Part shown: piece by piece, positions 35,181-42,704 of the stretch
How positions within the stretch are numbered: the stretch's first letter is position 1
Layout: every line of letters starts with the position of its first letter
Notes under the pieces: model-generated
The model's database searches: none
The model's input: only the letters and a program-made list of their open reading frames with translations
Told to the model about the DNA's origin: nothing
Source of the DNA: Lysobacter enzymogenes
GTDB taxonomy: Bacteria; Pseudomonadota; Gammaproteobacteria; Xanthomonadales; Xanthomonadaceae
Length of the DNA: 64,000 bases
NCBI RefSeq assembly: GCF_900106525.1
Contig: NZ_FNOG01000006.1
Location: 191,390-255,389, forward strand
Direction: 5' to 3'
Program-made: the position numbers and the translations under genes

Positions 35181-35732
35181 ATGAATTCGCAATCGCAGGA
35201 CCAGACTCTGCAGGTCGGCACCGAAGCCGGCTCGCAAACCCTCGACGAGGTGCGTCGGGCGCAGCAGCGCAACCTGCTCAGCAGCGCCAGCCATCCCCAG
35301 CACGAGCAATTCGCCCACGTGCGGGTGTGCCTGGACCGCAGCGAGGCCGCGCGCCAGTTCAGCCCGGGCGAGCGCGACAACCTCGCCGGGGCCTTGTTGC
35401 TGGAAGCCACCCGCGAGCGCCAGCGCGTGGACAGCGTGGCCTTCAGCCAGGACGGCAAGCGCGCGTTCGCGGTCGAAGAGGCCGATTCGCCGGCGCGGCG
35501 CATCTGCTACGTCGAGACCGAACAGGCGGCGCAGCAATCGCTGCAGCGCAGCAGCGAACAGATGGCGCAGCAGGTGCGCGAGCGCGACCTGCGCGAACAG
35601 CAACGCCAGACCGAGCGCGAGACCGAGCGTCAGCGCGAAAGCGAGCGCGACCGGAACAACCCCGAACGCAGCGACGAGCAGCGACAGCAGCCGTCGGCCG
35701 CGGCGCGCGCGCTGACCCGCGAGCGCGACTGA
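35181..35732 (+). CDS. Free-standing XVIPCD-like protein without a toxin domain
   Basis: Residues about 33-130 of this 183-residue protein align with the effectors' XVIPCD: LLSSASHPQHEQFAHVRVCL (compare LLSDPAHRDNAMYQQAVTGL), LAGALLLEATRERQRVDSVAF (compare AAAALTYDARATGLTRIDAVV), KRAFAVEEADSP (compare GLFAVQGQPSDP), and AAQQSLQRSSEQM (compare VGQSVEQSTQRL). There is no enzymatic or PG-binding domain and no upstream lipoprotein. The last 50 residues are a charged Arg/Glu/Gln helix. It could compete for or prime VirD4, act as an adaptor, or be a decayed effector. The intact frame and good ribosome binding site argue for use. Confidence 0.8.
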   Translation: MNSQSQDQTLQVGTEAGSQTLDEVRRAQQRNLLSSASHPQHEQFAHVRVCLDRSEAARQFSPGERDNLAGALLLEATRERQRVDSVAFSQDGKRAFAVEEADSPARRICYVETEQAAQQSLQRSSEQMAQQVRERDLREQQRQTERETERQRESERDRNNPERSDEQRQQPSAAARALTRERD

Positions 35733-35769
35733 GCGCGCCGCCGGCGCGCAGCAGGCCCAGGAGGACCGA

Positions 35770-36060
35770 ATGAGCGTGACCAACGAGTTCCAGCACCACA
35801 TCCGCACCAAGGGCAAGTTCCAGATCGTCGCCCTGACCCACGACGCGGATTTCGACCAGCACCAGGTCTATGCCTACGCGGTGGTGTCGTCCGACGGGCT
35901 CAAGATGCGTCAGGAACTGACGCTGAGCGCCGCCCAGCGCTGGCTCGACGACGAGATCCTGCGGGAATTGTTGTCGAAAGGCAGCCTTTCGCCGGATATG
36001 ATGGCGCAATCGCGCCCGGCGGAGCGTTCCGGGCTCCGGACAGGCCGGAAGCGACGCTGA
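35770..36060 (+). CDS. Unknown 96-aa protein upstream of virD4
   Basis: This small soluble protein begins MSVTNEFQHHIRTKGKFQIV, has no signal peptide, and ends with a strongly basic tail (RSGLRTGRKRR). CAGGAGGACC lies just before the ATG. It follows the free XVIPCD gene by 37 bases and precedes virD4 by 37, so the three probably form one transcript. The family is not recognised. Its place makes a role in effector recruitment or VirD4 control plausible, but that is inference. Confidence 0.65.
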   Translation: MSVTNEFQHHIRTKGKFQIVALTHDADFDQHQVYAYAVVSSDGLKMRQELTLSAAQRWLDDEILRELLSKGSLSPDMMAQSRPAERSGLRTGRKRR

Positions 36061-36097
36061 CCGACAGCGGGTTCGGGGATCAAGCAGGAAGTAAAAC

Positions 36098-37774
36098 GTG
36101 AAAGGGAAGGCGATTGGCGCCATCGTGGCGCTGCTGGTGACCGCGTTCGCGGGTTTGTATCTGTCCGGCTACATGACGGTGCTGTTGCTCAAGCTCGACG
36201 TGCCGGTGGCCTGGAACACCTATCTTCAGTACATCAAGTCGATCGATCTGCCGCAGGTCAAGCCCTACGCGGGCCGGATCAAGGCCGGCGGCCTGCTCGG
36301 CTTCGGCTTCCCGACGCTGCTGTACCTGGGCCTGCTGTACCTGATCTTCAAGCCCAAGAAGCAGTCCATGCACGGCGACGCGCGTTTCGCCACCGCCGGC
36401 GACCTGGACAAGAAGGACATGTTCAAGTCGACCCCGACCTCGGTCGTGGTCGGCAAGTACAACGGCAAGCTGGTCCAGCTCAGCGGCCAGCAGTTCGTGA
36501 TCCTGGCCGCGCCGACCCGCTCGGGCAAGGGCGTGGGCATCGTCATTCCGAACCTGCTCAACTATCAGGGTTCGATGGTGGTGCTGGACATCAAGCAGGA
36601 AAACTTTGACCTCACCAGCGGCTGGCGCTCGGGGCAGGGGCAGGAGATCTACCTGTTCAACCCGTTCGCCGAAGACCGCCGCACCCATCGCTGGAACCCG
36701 CTGACCTACGTGTCCAGCGACCCGGCGTTCCGCGTCTCGGACCTGATGAGCATCGCCGCGATGCTGTATCCGGACGGCTCGGACGACCAGAAGTTCTGGA
36801 TCAGCCAGGCGCGCAACGCGTTCATGGCCTTCACCCTGTACCTGTTCGAGGCCTACGACGACGCGCAGAAGGTCGGCTTCCCGTTCGCCACCCAGCCGAC
36901 CATCGGCGCGGTGTACCGGTTGTCCTCCGGCGACGGCAAGAGCGAGCTCAAGCCCTTCCTCAAGGGGCTGTCGGAGCGTCCGTTCCTCAGCGCCAACGCC
37001 AAGTCGGCGTTCGCCAACATGCTGTCGCAGGCCGATGAGACCTTCGCCTCGATCCTGGGCACGTTCAAGGAACCGCTGAACCCCTGGATCAATCCGGTGC
37101 TCGACGCGGCCACCGCGACCGACGACTTCATGCTGACCGACCTGCGCAAGAAGAAGATGACGATCTACGTCGGCATCCAGCCGAACAAGCTGGCCGAGAG
37201 CCGGCTGATCGTGAACCTGTTCTTCAGCCAGATCATCAACCTCAACACCCGCGAGCTGCCGCAGAACAACAAGGAGCTCAAGCATCAGTGCCTGTTGCTG
37301 ATGGACGAGTTCACCTCCATCGGCAAGGTCGACATCATCGCCTCGGCGGTGTCGTACATGGCCGGCTACAACATCCGCCTGCTGCCGATCATCCAGAGCA
37401 TGTCGCAGCTCGACGCCACTTACGGCAAGGACGTCTCGCGCACCATCATCACCAACCACGCGCTGCAGATCATCTACGCCCCGCGCGAGCAGCAGGACGC
37501 CAACGACTACTCCGAGATGCTCGGCTACACCACGGTGCGCAAGACCAACGTCACCCGCGGCAAGGATATCTCGCGCAGCGAATCCGAAGAGCGCCGCGCG
37601 CTGATGCTGCCGCAGGAGCTCAAGGCGATGGGCTTCGACAACGAGGTGTTCCTGTACGAGGGCATCCCGCACCCGGTGAAGTGCGACAAGATCAAGTACT
37701 ACCAGGACAAGATGTTCACCCAGCGACTGCTGCCGAAGGTGACGGTGCCGATGCTCGACATCAAGGTCGGTTGA
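36098..37774 (+). CDS. virD4: T4SS coupling protein VirD4
   Basis: The 558-residue coupling ATPase has two N-terminal membrane helices (about 3-30 and 65-85), Walker A in APTRSGKGVGIVIP (about 138-150), Walker B in LLLMDEFTSIG, and the conserved tail QELKAMGFDNEVFLYEGIPHP. An all-alpha domain between the motifs recognises the XVIPCD of effectors in the Xanthomonas system. Start is GTG at 36098 with CAGGAAG upstream. Here virD4 lies at the far end of the island beside the effectors, not beside virB7. A perfect terminator follows. Confidence 0.96.
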   Translation: MKGKAIGAIVALLVTAFAGLYLSGYMTVLLLKLDVPVAWNTYLQYIKSIDLPQVKPYAGRIKAGGLLGFGFPTLLYLGLLYLIFKPKKQSMHGDARFATAGDLDKKDMFKSTPTSVVVGKYNGKLVQLSGQQFVILAAPTRSGKGVGIVIPNLLNYQGSMVVLDIKQENFDLTSGWRSGQGQEIYLFNPFAEDRRTHRWNPLTYVSSDPAFRVSDLMSIAAMLYPDGSDDQKFWISQARNAFMAFTLYLFEAYDDAQKVGFPFATQPTIGAVYRLSSGDGKSELKPFLKGLSERPFLSANAKSAFANMLSQADETFASILGTFKEPLNPWINPVLDAATATDDFMLTDLRKKKMTIYVGIQPNKLAESRLIVNLFFSQIINLNTRELPQNNKELKHQCLLLMDEFTSIGKVDIIASAVSYMAGYNIRLLPIIQSMSQLDATYGKDVSRTIITNHALQIIYAPREQQDANDYSEMLGYTTVRKTNVTRGKDISRSESEERRALMLPQELKAMGFDNEVFLYEGIPHPVKCDKIKYYQDKMFTQRLLPKVTVPMLDIKVG

Positions 37775-37801
37775 TCGCGGCGCGGCATCCGCGTAGCCAG
37801 G

Positions 37802-37829
37802 AAAACGCCGCCGGTTCCGGCGGCGTTTT
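37802..37829 (+). terminator. Rho-independent terminator after virD4
   Basis: A perfect 13-bp stem (AAAACGCCGCCGG with CCGGCGGCGTTTT) with a two-base loop is followed by CGTTTCG. It closes the T4SS island transcript and, having an A-run on the left arm, could work in both directions. Confidence 0.9.
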
Positions 37830-37865
37830 CGTTTCGCTCTTTCGTCCTGTGCGAGGAATCCGGCC

Positions 37866-38453
37866 ATGACCCAGCAAATGAGCGACCGGCTCTTGTTCGA
37901 GGGCGTGTCCTGCGAGCTGATCTGCTGGGCCGGCGGCGAGCTGTTCGACCCATTCGCGCACGGCCTGCAGCCGGTCCGTAATTGCACCGCGCTCGACCGC
38001 GGCGTGCTCGCCCATTACCGCGTCGACGAACGCCTGTGGCTGGACGAGCTGATGCTGGATCACGCCTTGCCCGGCCCGCCTGAGAGAAAGCCAAGGCTGG
38101 GGCGCGGGCCCGCAATCAATGGCGTGTCGCCGCGGACGCATCCTGATATGGGCTTCACCAGCCACTACGCGCGCCTGGACTTGCCGCTGGCCTTCGGCGG
38201 CGGCCTGCTGATCGGCGAGGGCGACGCCTGCGAGCGACCCGGCCGCGGCTCGCCGCCGGCCTGGGCCTATGCGCGCCTGCGCGAGCTGGTGTTCACCCAG
38301 GGTGAGCTGATCGAGGCGGTCGATCATTCCGAGATCGCCGCGGCGCTGCGCGAGCGCGACCGCCGCTTCGGCGATGCGCACCGGGTCATGGCCTACCCGG
38401 CGGCCGAGGCCTGGCGCCAGGCATTCGCTTATGACTACGGGTTCTGCGAATAG
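37866..38453 (+). CDS. Conserved-looking hypothetical protein, 195 aa
   Basis: I do not recognise this protein. It is soluble, acidic, without signal or membrane segment, and rich in aromatic residues (FTSHYARLDLPLAFGGG, AFAYDYGFCE at the C-terminus). A GAGGAATCC ribosome site precedes the ATG, and codon use is that of the surrounding chromosome. It starts 92 bases after the virD4 stop, past the terminator, so it should be transcribed on its own or with the omega-amidase 92 bases downstream. Confidence 0.6.
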   Translation: MTQQMSDRLLFEGVSCELICWAGGELFDPFAHGLQPVRNCTALDRGVLAHYRVDERLWLDELMLDHALPGPPERKPRLGRGPAINGVSPRTHPDMGFTSHYARLDLPLAFGGGLLIGEGDACERPGRGSPPAWAYARLRELVFTQGELIEAVDHSEIAAALRERDRRFGDAHRVMAYPAAEAWRQAFAYDYGFCE

Positions 38454-38545
38454 CCCGGCGGCGAACGCATTTGCGCCGCCGGCCGCGTCCCGCGGCGGCG
38501 ACGGCGGGTCATAATGCGCACTGCACGCATATCCGACCGACCCTC

Positions 38546-39343
38546 ATGAACGATCTGCGCATCACCCTGATCCAAGGCGCCACCCGCTGGCACGACCCCG
38601 CCGGCAACCGCGACTACTACGGCGAACTGATCGGCCAGGCCCAGGGCATCACCGACCTGGTGCTGCTGCCGGAGACCTTCACCAGCGGCTTCAGCAACGA
38701 GGCCATCGGCAACGCCGAGACCATGGACGGGCCGACCGTGGCCTGGATCCGCGAGCAGGCCGCCCGGCTCGACGCCGCGGTCTGCGGCAGCGTGCAGCTG
38801 CGCACCGACGAGGGCGTGTTCAACCGCCTGCTATTCGCCACGCCCGACGGCGCGCTGCAGACCTACGACAAGCGCCACCTGTTCCGCTACGCCAAGGAAC
38901 ACGAGCGCTACGCCGCCGGGCGCGAGCGCCTGAGCGTGGAGTGGAAGGGCTGGCGGATCTGTCCGCTGGTCTGCTACGACCTGCGTTTTCCGGTGTTCTC
39001 GCGCAACCGTTTCGATGTCGAGCGCGCCGGCGCGCTGGACTACGACTTGCTGCTGTACGTGGCCAACTGGCCCTCGGCGCGGGCGTATCCGTGGAAGACC
39101 CTGCTGCGCGCGCGCGCGATCGAGAACCTGTGCTACGTCGCCGGGCTCAACCGCGTCGGCAACGACGGCAACGGCCTGCATTATTCCGGCGACAGCGCGG
39201 TGATCGATTTCCTCGGCCAGCCGGTCAGTGAATGCGCCGACGAGGAAGTGGTGGTCACTACGACTTTGCAGGCGGCCGAATTGGCTGCGCATCGTGAGCG
39301 GTTTCCGGCGATGCTGGATGGGGATCGGTTCGAGCTGGCATAG
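38546..39343 (+). CDS. Omega-amidase/nitrilase family protein (YafV type)
   Basis: The 265-residue carbon-nitrogen hydrolase has the catalytic triad Glu43 (LLPETF), Lys109 (YDKRHLF) and Cys143 (LVCYDLRFPV), plus NWPSARAYPWKTLLRARAIEN. Omega-amidases deamidate 2-oxoglutaramate, the product left when glutamine is used to transaminate KMTB, and so pull methionine salvage forward. The matching aminotransferase is at 9775-10923, separated only by the T4SS island. The start ATG at 38546 gives the standard N-terminus (MNDLRITLIQ). Confidence 0.92.
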   Translation: MNDLRITLIQGATRWHDPAGNRDYYGELIGQAQGITDLVLLPETFTSGFSNEAIGNAETMDGPTVAWIREQAARLDAAVCGSVQLRTDEGVFNRLLFATPDGALQTYDKRHLFRYAKEHERYAAGRERLSVEWKGWRICPLVCYDLRFPVFSRNRFDVERAGALDYDLLLYVANWPSARAYPWKTLLRARAIENLCYVAGLNRVGNDGNGLHYSGDSAVIDFLGQPVSECADEEVVVTTTLQAAELAAHRERFPAMLDGDRFELA

Positions 39344-39893
39344 GCGCGTGCGGGCGATGCCGCGCTGGGTTTGCTTCGGCTTTCGAGGGCTTGGTCTAGC
39401 CGACGGGGCGCGGCTCGCGTCGCTCCTTCAGCCGGATACGAAACTTGCCGGAGCTTCCTGTAGGAGCGGCGCGAGCCGCGACCGCGCCAATGCACCTGCG
39501 ACAAACTTCGCCTAAGCCCGTTGGTTACGCGTGACGACCAGCGAAGATCAACAGCTTCCGTCCGCAAGCGGCCGGGTCACTTTCTTTGTCTTGCCAAAGA
39601 AAGTAACCAAAGAAAGGCGCTTTCCTTGTTTTCGAATCAAGAGCCACTAAGGTTCGCAGCCTGCGCAGGGATGCGGGACAAGGGCCATCCTGGCCCGGTC
39701 CCGCACGGCGCACATCCTGTGCGCCGCCCTATCGGGTCTACGATTGTCTGTGGCGAGTTCGGGGCGGCGGGGGGAGCTAAGAGCGACGGCAACAGCAACA
39801 GCTAGGTGAAAATGGGTTCCGACTTTCGCCGACACGACGGCTTGCAAGGCAGGCGCGTATGCGCCGAACCTGCGCCGATTAGCCCGCTGGATC
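39344..39893. repeat. Intergenic repeat cluster, no gene
   Basis: This 550-base stretch contains several dispersed family repeats. One is an inverted pair of the TAGGAGCGGCGCGAGCCGCG element (about 39405-39430 inverted and 39457-39486 direct). Another is the palindrome ACTTTCTTTGTCTTGCCAAA...AAGTAACC (about 39570-39610). A degraded copy of the 'TTCCGACTTTCGCCG' element, related to the array at 61003, lies near 39815. I see no credible gene. Such clusters often mark sites of past rearrangement. Confidence 0.65.
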
Positions 39894-41048
39894 TCAGTAA
39901 TGCTCCGACGCCCGCGAGCGTGCCGCAGCGTTCTCGATTTCGTCCTCGCCGATGCCGCGTTTGTGGAAGTACACCTGCTCGGCCGCCCAGCGCAGCGGTG
40001 TGGAGTTGAGCAGCAGGTCGAACGGCCAGTCGAACTGGAAGCGGTCGAACGCCCAGCGCAGTGCGCGTTTGCGGCGGAAACGCGGGGCTGCGTCTTCGGC
40101 GATGGATTCCGGCGCCGGGCCGATTCCGCGCGCGTGCAGGGCGATGGCCTGGCCCAGGGTTTCGCCGTGCGCCCAGGCCGAATGGATGCCGCCGGCGGTG
40201 ACCGGCGAGACGATGCCGGCGGCGTCGCCGGTCAGCATCGCGCCGTTGCGCGCCAGCGGGAACACCGGGCCGCCGCAGGGAATCAGGCCGGCGCGGGTGT
40301 GCGCCGGCTGCAGCGCTTCGGGCAGGCCGACCGCGCCGCGTACGCGCGCCAGGAAGCCGTCGATGTCGGGCACGCGCGCGCGTTCGGCGTCGTGGCGCAG
40401 GGCCAGGCCGGCTTGCACGCCGGTCGGGTTCTGCGCGACCCAGCCGATGTAGCCCGGCGCGTAGCGCTTGCTGACGAAGCAGTGCAGGGCGCCGGATTCG
40501 GGCAGCGCCGCGCCGGGGAACTCGTACTCGATGCCGTACAGGAACTCCTGGGTGCGGCCCAGCCCGGTGCGTTCGGCCACGCGCGACTTGGCGCCGTCGG
40601 CGCCGACCAGGAAGCGCGCGCGGCCGACGCCTTCGACCCGCCAGCCGTCCTCCTCGCGCTCGGCTTGGGTAAACGAAGCGCCCAGGCGCAGGTCGACACC
40701 GTGGCGCTGCAGTTCCTGCGCCAGCCAGCGCATCAGCCGCGGCGTGTCGGTGGTGAGGAAGTAATAGCCCGGCGCGCTCAGCGCCATGCTGCGCAGGTTC
40801 GGCGAGTACAGCCGCACCCGTTCGACCCGGTGGGTGCAGCTCTCCGGCGCGCGGCTGAGCCAGGTGCGTTCGGCCGCTTCCTTGACCACGATGCCGGTGG
40901 TGCGCAGCTTGTCGCCCGGGTCGCGCTTGCGCTCCAGCACCACCACGCGCAGGCCGGCGCGCACCGCCGCGAGCGCGCAGGCGGCGCCGGCGAAACTGGC
41001 GCCGACCACGACCAGATCGCAATCGAAACGCTCGGAGTTCGGAAGCAT
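39894..41048 (-). CDS. FAD-dependent oxidoreductase (geranylgeranyl reductase-like)
   Basis: The 384-residue flavoprotein has an N-terminal dinucleotide-binding fold (LVVVGASFAGAACALAAVRAG then VVLERK), mid-protein FLVGADGAKSRVAE and the second FAD motif MLTGDAAGIVSPVTAGGIHSAW. These are typical of the geranylgeranyl reductase/p-hydroxybenzoate hydroxylase superfamily. The substrate cannot be told from the sequence. It appears to stand alone, with 169 bases to the TetR gene upstream. Confidence 0.82.
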   Translation of the reverse strand: MLPNSERFDCDLVVVGASFAGAACALAAVRAGLRVVVLERKRDPGDKLRTTGIVVKEAAERTWLSRAPESCTHRVERVRLYSPNLRSMALSAPGYYFLTTDTPRLMRWLAQELQRHGVDLRLGASFTQAEREEDGWRVEGVGRARFLVGADGAKSRVAERTGLGRTQEFLYGIEYEFPGAALPESGALHCFVSKRYAPGYIGWVAQNPTGVQAGLALRHDAERARVPDIDGFLARVRGAVGLPEALQPAHTRAGLIPCGGPVFPLARNGAMLTGDAAGIVSPVTAGGIHSAWAHGETLGQAIALHARGIGPAPESIAEDAAPRFRRKRALRWAFDRFQFDWPFDLLLNSTPLRWAAEQVYFHKRGIGEDEIENAAARSRASEHY

Positions 41049-41217
41049 GGCGCGGACCTCGGCTGGGAATGTGCGAGGCAGTGTGTCGGCGCCGGACGAA
41101 GCGCGTATGGGGCCTGTGTGAAGTGACGACCGCGGTCACGGCGCGAGCGCTTAGGCGGTCGGTTCCTGCGCTGGAAGCGCATCCGCTCCGATTCGCGTGC
41201 CGCGACCGCGCGCCCGT

Positions 41218-41784
41218 TCAGCGCGATTTCTTCGCCGTCAGCGCCGCCACCGTCGCGCGCAGCGCGTCGAGCGCATCGTCGGCCGCGCCGTCGCAGGCCG
41301 CGCGCACGATCGCGCCGTCCACCGCTACCGCCAGCGCGCGCGCGCTGGCCTCACGCGCGGCGCCCGCGGGCAGCAGCGCGGCGATGCGCGCCTGCATCGC
41401 GCGCTTGTGCGCGCGCGCGCGTTCGCCCGCCGCGGGCAGGGCAGGGCCGAGTTCGGCCACGGTGTTGATGAAGGCGCAGCCGCGGAACTGCGGGTGCGCG
41501 AACCATTCGTGCAAGGCCGGCGCCAGCGCTGCGGCATCGTCGCCGTGGCGGCGCAGGGCCGCGTCGAACCACGCCATCCAGCGTTCGTGGCGGTAGTCCA
41601 GGAACGCCAGGATCAGATCGTTCTTGCTCGGGTAGTGCCGGTACAGCGTCACCTTGGTCACGCCGGATTCGGCGATGACCCGATCGACGCCGGTGGCGCG
41701 CACGCCCTCCAGATAGAACAGGTCGTGCGCGGTCTGCAGGATGCGCTCGCGCGCGCTCGGGGGCGGGGCGGTCTTGCTGGTCAT
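41218..41784 (-). CDS. TetR-family transcriptional repressor
   Basis: The 188-residue protein has the N-terminal TetR helix-turn-helix ([15 protein letters not shown], then [19 protein letters not shown]) and a C-terminal ligand domain resembling the TetR_C group with a conserved [13 protein letters not shown] block. It is transcribed divergently from the NTF2-like gene. Three matching 18-bp palindromes lie in the shared promoter, so it should repress both itself and its neighbour until a ligand binds. Confidence 0.92.
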   Translation of the reverse strand: MTSKTAPPPSARERILQTAHDLFYLEGVRATGVDRVIAESGVTKVTLYRHYPSKNDLILAFLDYRHERWMAWFDAALRRHGDDAAALAPALHEWFAHPQFRGCAFINTVAELGPALPAAGERARAHKRAMQARIAALLPAGAAREASARALAVAVDGAIVRAACDGAADDALDALRATVAALTAKKSR

Positions 41785-41793
41785 GGCGCGATG

Positions 41794-41877
41794 GTAGACC
41801 GGTTCGTCTACCCGTGCCAGCGGTGTAGACAGATCGGTCTACCCGGAGTAGCGTTGCACGTAGACAGATCTGTCTAC
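41794..41877. promoter_or_regulatory. Three 18-bp TetR-type operators in the divergent promoter
   Basis: Sites at 41794-41811 (GTAGACCGGTTCGTCTAC), 41825-41842 (GTAGACAGATCGGTCTAC) and 41860-41877 (GTAGACAGATCTGTCTAC, a perfect palindrome) share GTAGAC arms. Their centres are 31 and 35 bases apart, roughly three helical turns. They fill the space between the TetR start and the NTF2-like gene, as expected for autoregulated TetR control. Confidence 0.88.
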
Positions 41878-41910
41878 ATAGACCGGATTCCCCACCACCC
41901 AGGAGTGCCC

Positions 41911-42378
41911 ATGGACGCCCGCCCGCCGCTGCCCCCGTTCGACCGCGACACCGCCGCACACAAGGTCCGCCTCGCCGAAGACGCCTGGAACAGCCGCGAT
42001 CCCGAGCGCATCGCCCAGGCCTATACCGTCGACACGCGCTGGCGCAACCGCGCCGAGTTCGTCGACGGGCGCCAGGACGTGGTCGCGTTCCTGCAGCGCA
42101 AGTGGAGCCGCGAGCTCGAGTACCGCCTGATCAAGGAACTGTGGGCGCACGACGGCCACCGCATCGCGGTGCGCTTCGCCTACGAATGGCGCGACGACTC
42201 GGGCCAGTGGTACCGCAGCTACGGCAACGAGAACTGGGAATTCGCCGACGACGGGCGGATGGCGCGGCGCATCGCCAGCATCAACGACAAGCCGATCGCC
42301 GACGGCGAGCGCAAGTTCCATTGGCCGCAGGGGCGGCGGCCGGACGATCATCCGGGGCTGAGCGAGTTGGGCCTGTAG
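41911..42378 (+). CDS. NTF2-like family protein (DUF1348)
   Basis: The 155-residue single-domain protein has [29 protein letters not shown], and [23 protein letters not shown], matching the DUF1348/SnoaL-like NTF2 fold. The biochemical role is unknown; members are often induced with detoxification genes. It is probably the regulated target of the divergent TetR. CAGGAGT lies 8 bases before the ATG. Confidence 0.85.
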   Translation: MDARPPLPPFDRDTAAHKVRLAEDAWNSRDPERIAQAYTVDTRWRNRAEFVDGRQDVVAFLQRKWSRELEYRLIKELWAHDGHRIAVRFAYEWRDDSGQWYRSYGNENWEFADDGRMARRIASINDKPIADGERKFHWPQGRRPDDHPGLSELGL

Positions 42379-42704
42379 TTTCCCGTTCGCGCTGCGATGC
42401 CTTCGCGGTCGACTGACTGCCGCGGTCGCGACTCGCGTCGCTCCTAAAGTCGGCAAAACCGCAACCAACCCCTGTAGGAGCGGCGCAAGCCGCGACCGCG
42501 AAACCACGCATGCGTCGCAAGTCGCCTATCGCCGTCGCAGTTCGCGCAGTTCCCACAGTCGATAACGCCGCAACGCAGCCCCTGTAGGAGCGGCGCAAGC
42601 CGCGACCGCGAAACCACGCATACAGCCCAAGCCGCCTATCGCCAAGCCGCGCGCACGACTCCCGCTCGAAGGTCGAGCACGAAGGTCAAACCCCGCTCAA
42701 CCGC
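42379..42704. repeat. Repeat-bearing gap with two 65-bp direct repeats
   Basis: Two near-identical copies at about 42469-42533 and 42579-42643 begin CCCCTGTAGGAGCGGCGCAA, continue with AAGCCGCGACCGCGAAACCA, and end GCCTATCGCC; they are exactly 110 bases apart. An inverted partial copy lies at 42421-42447. The same element occurs at 39457. No gene is visible. This is a dispersed family of repeats of the genome, not an insertion sequence. Confidence 0.8.

Noticed and set aside
9775-39343. Integrase or tRNA attachment site marking the island borders
   Set aside because: No integrase gene, tRNA gene or matching direct repeat was found at either end.
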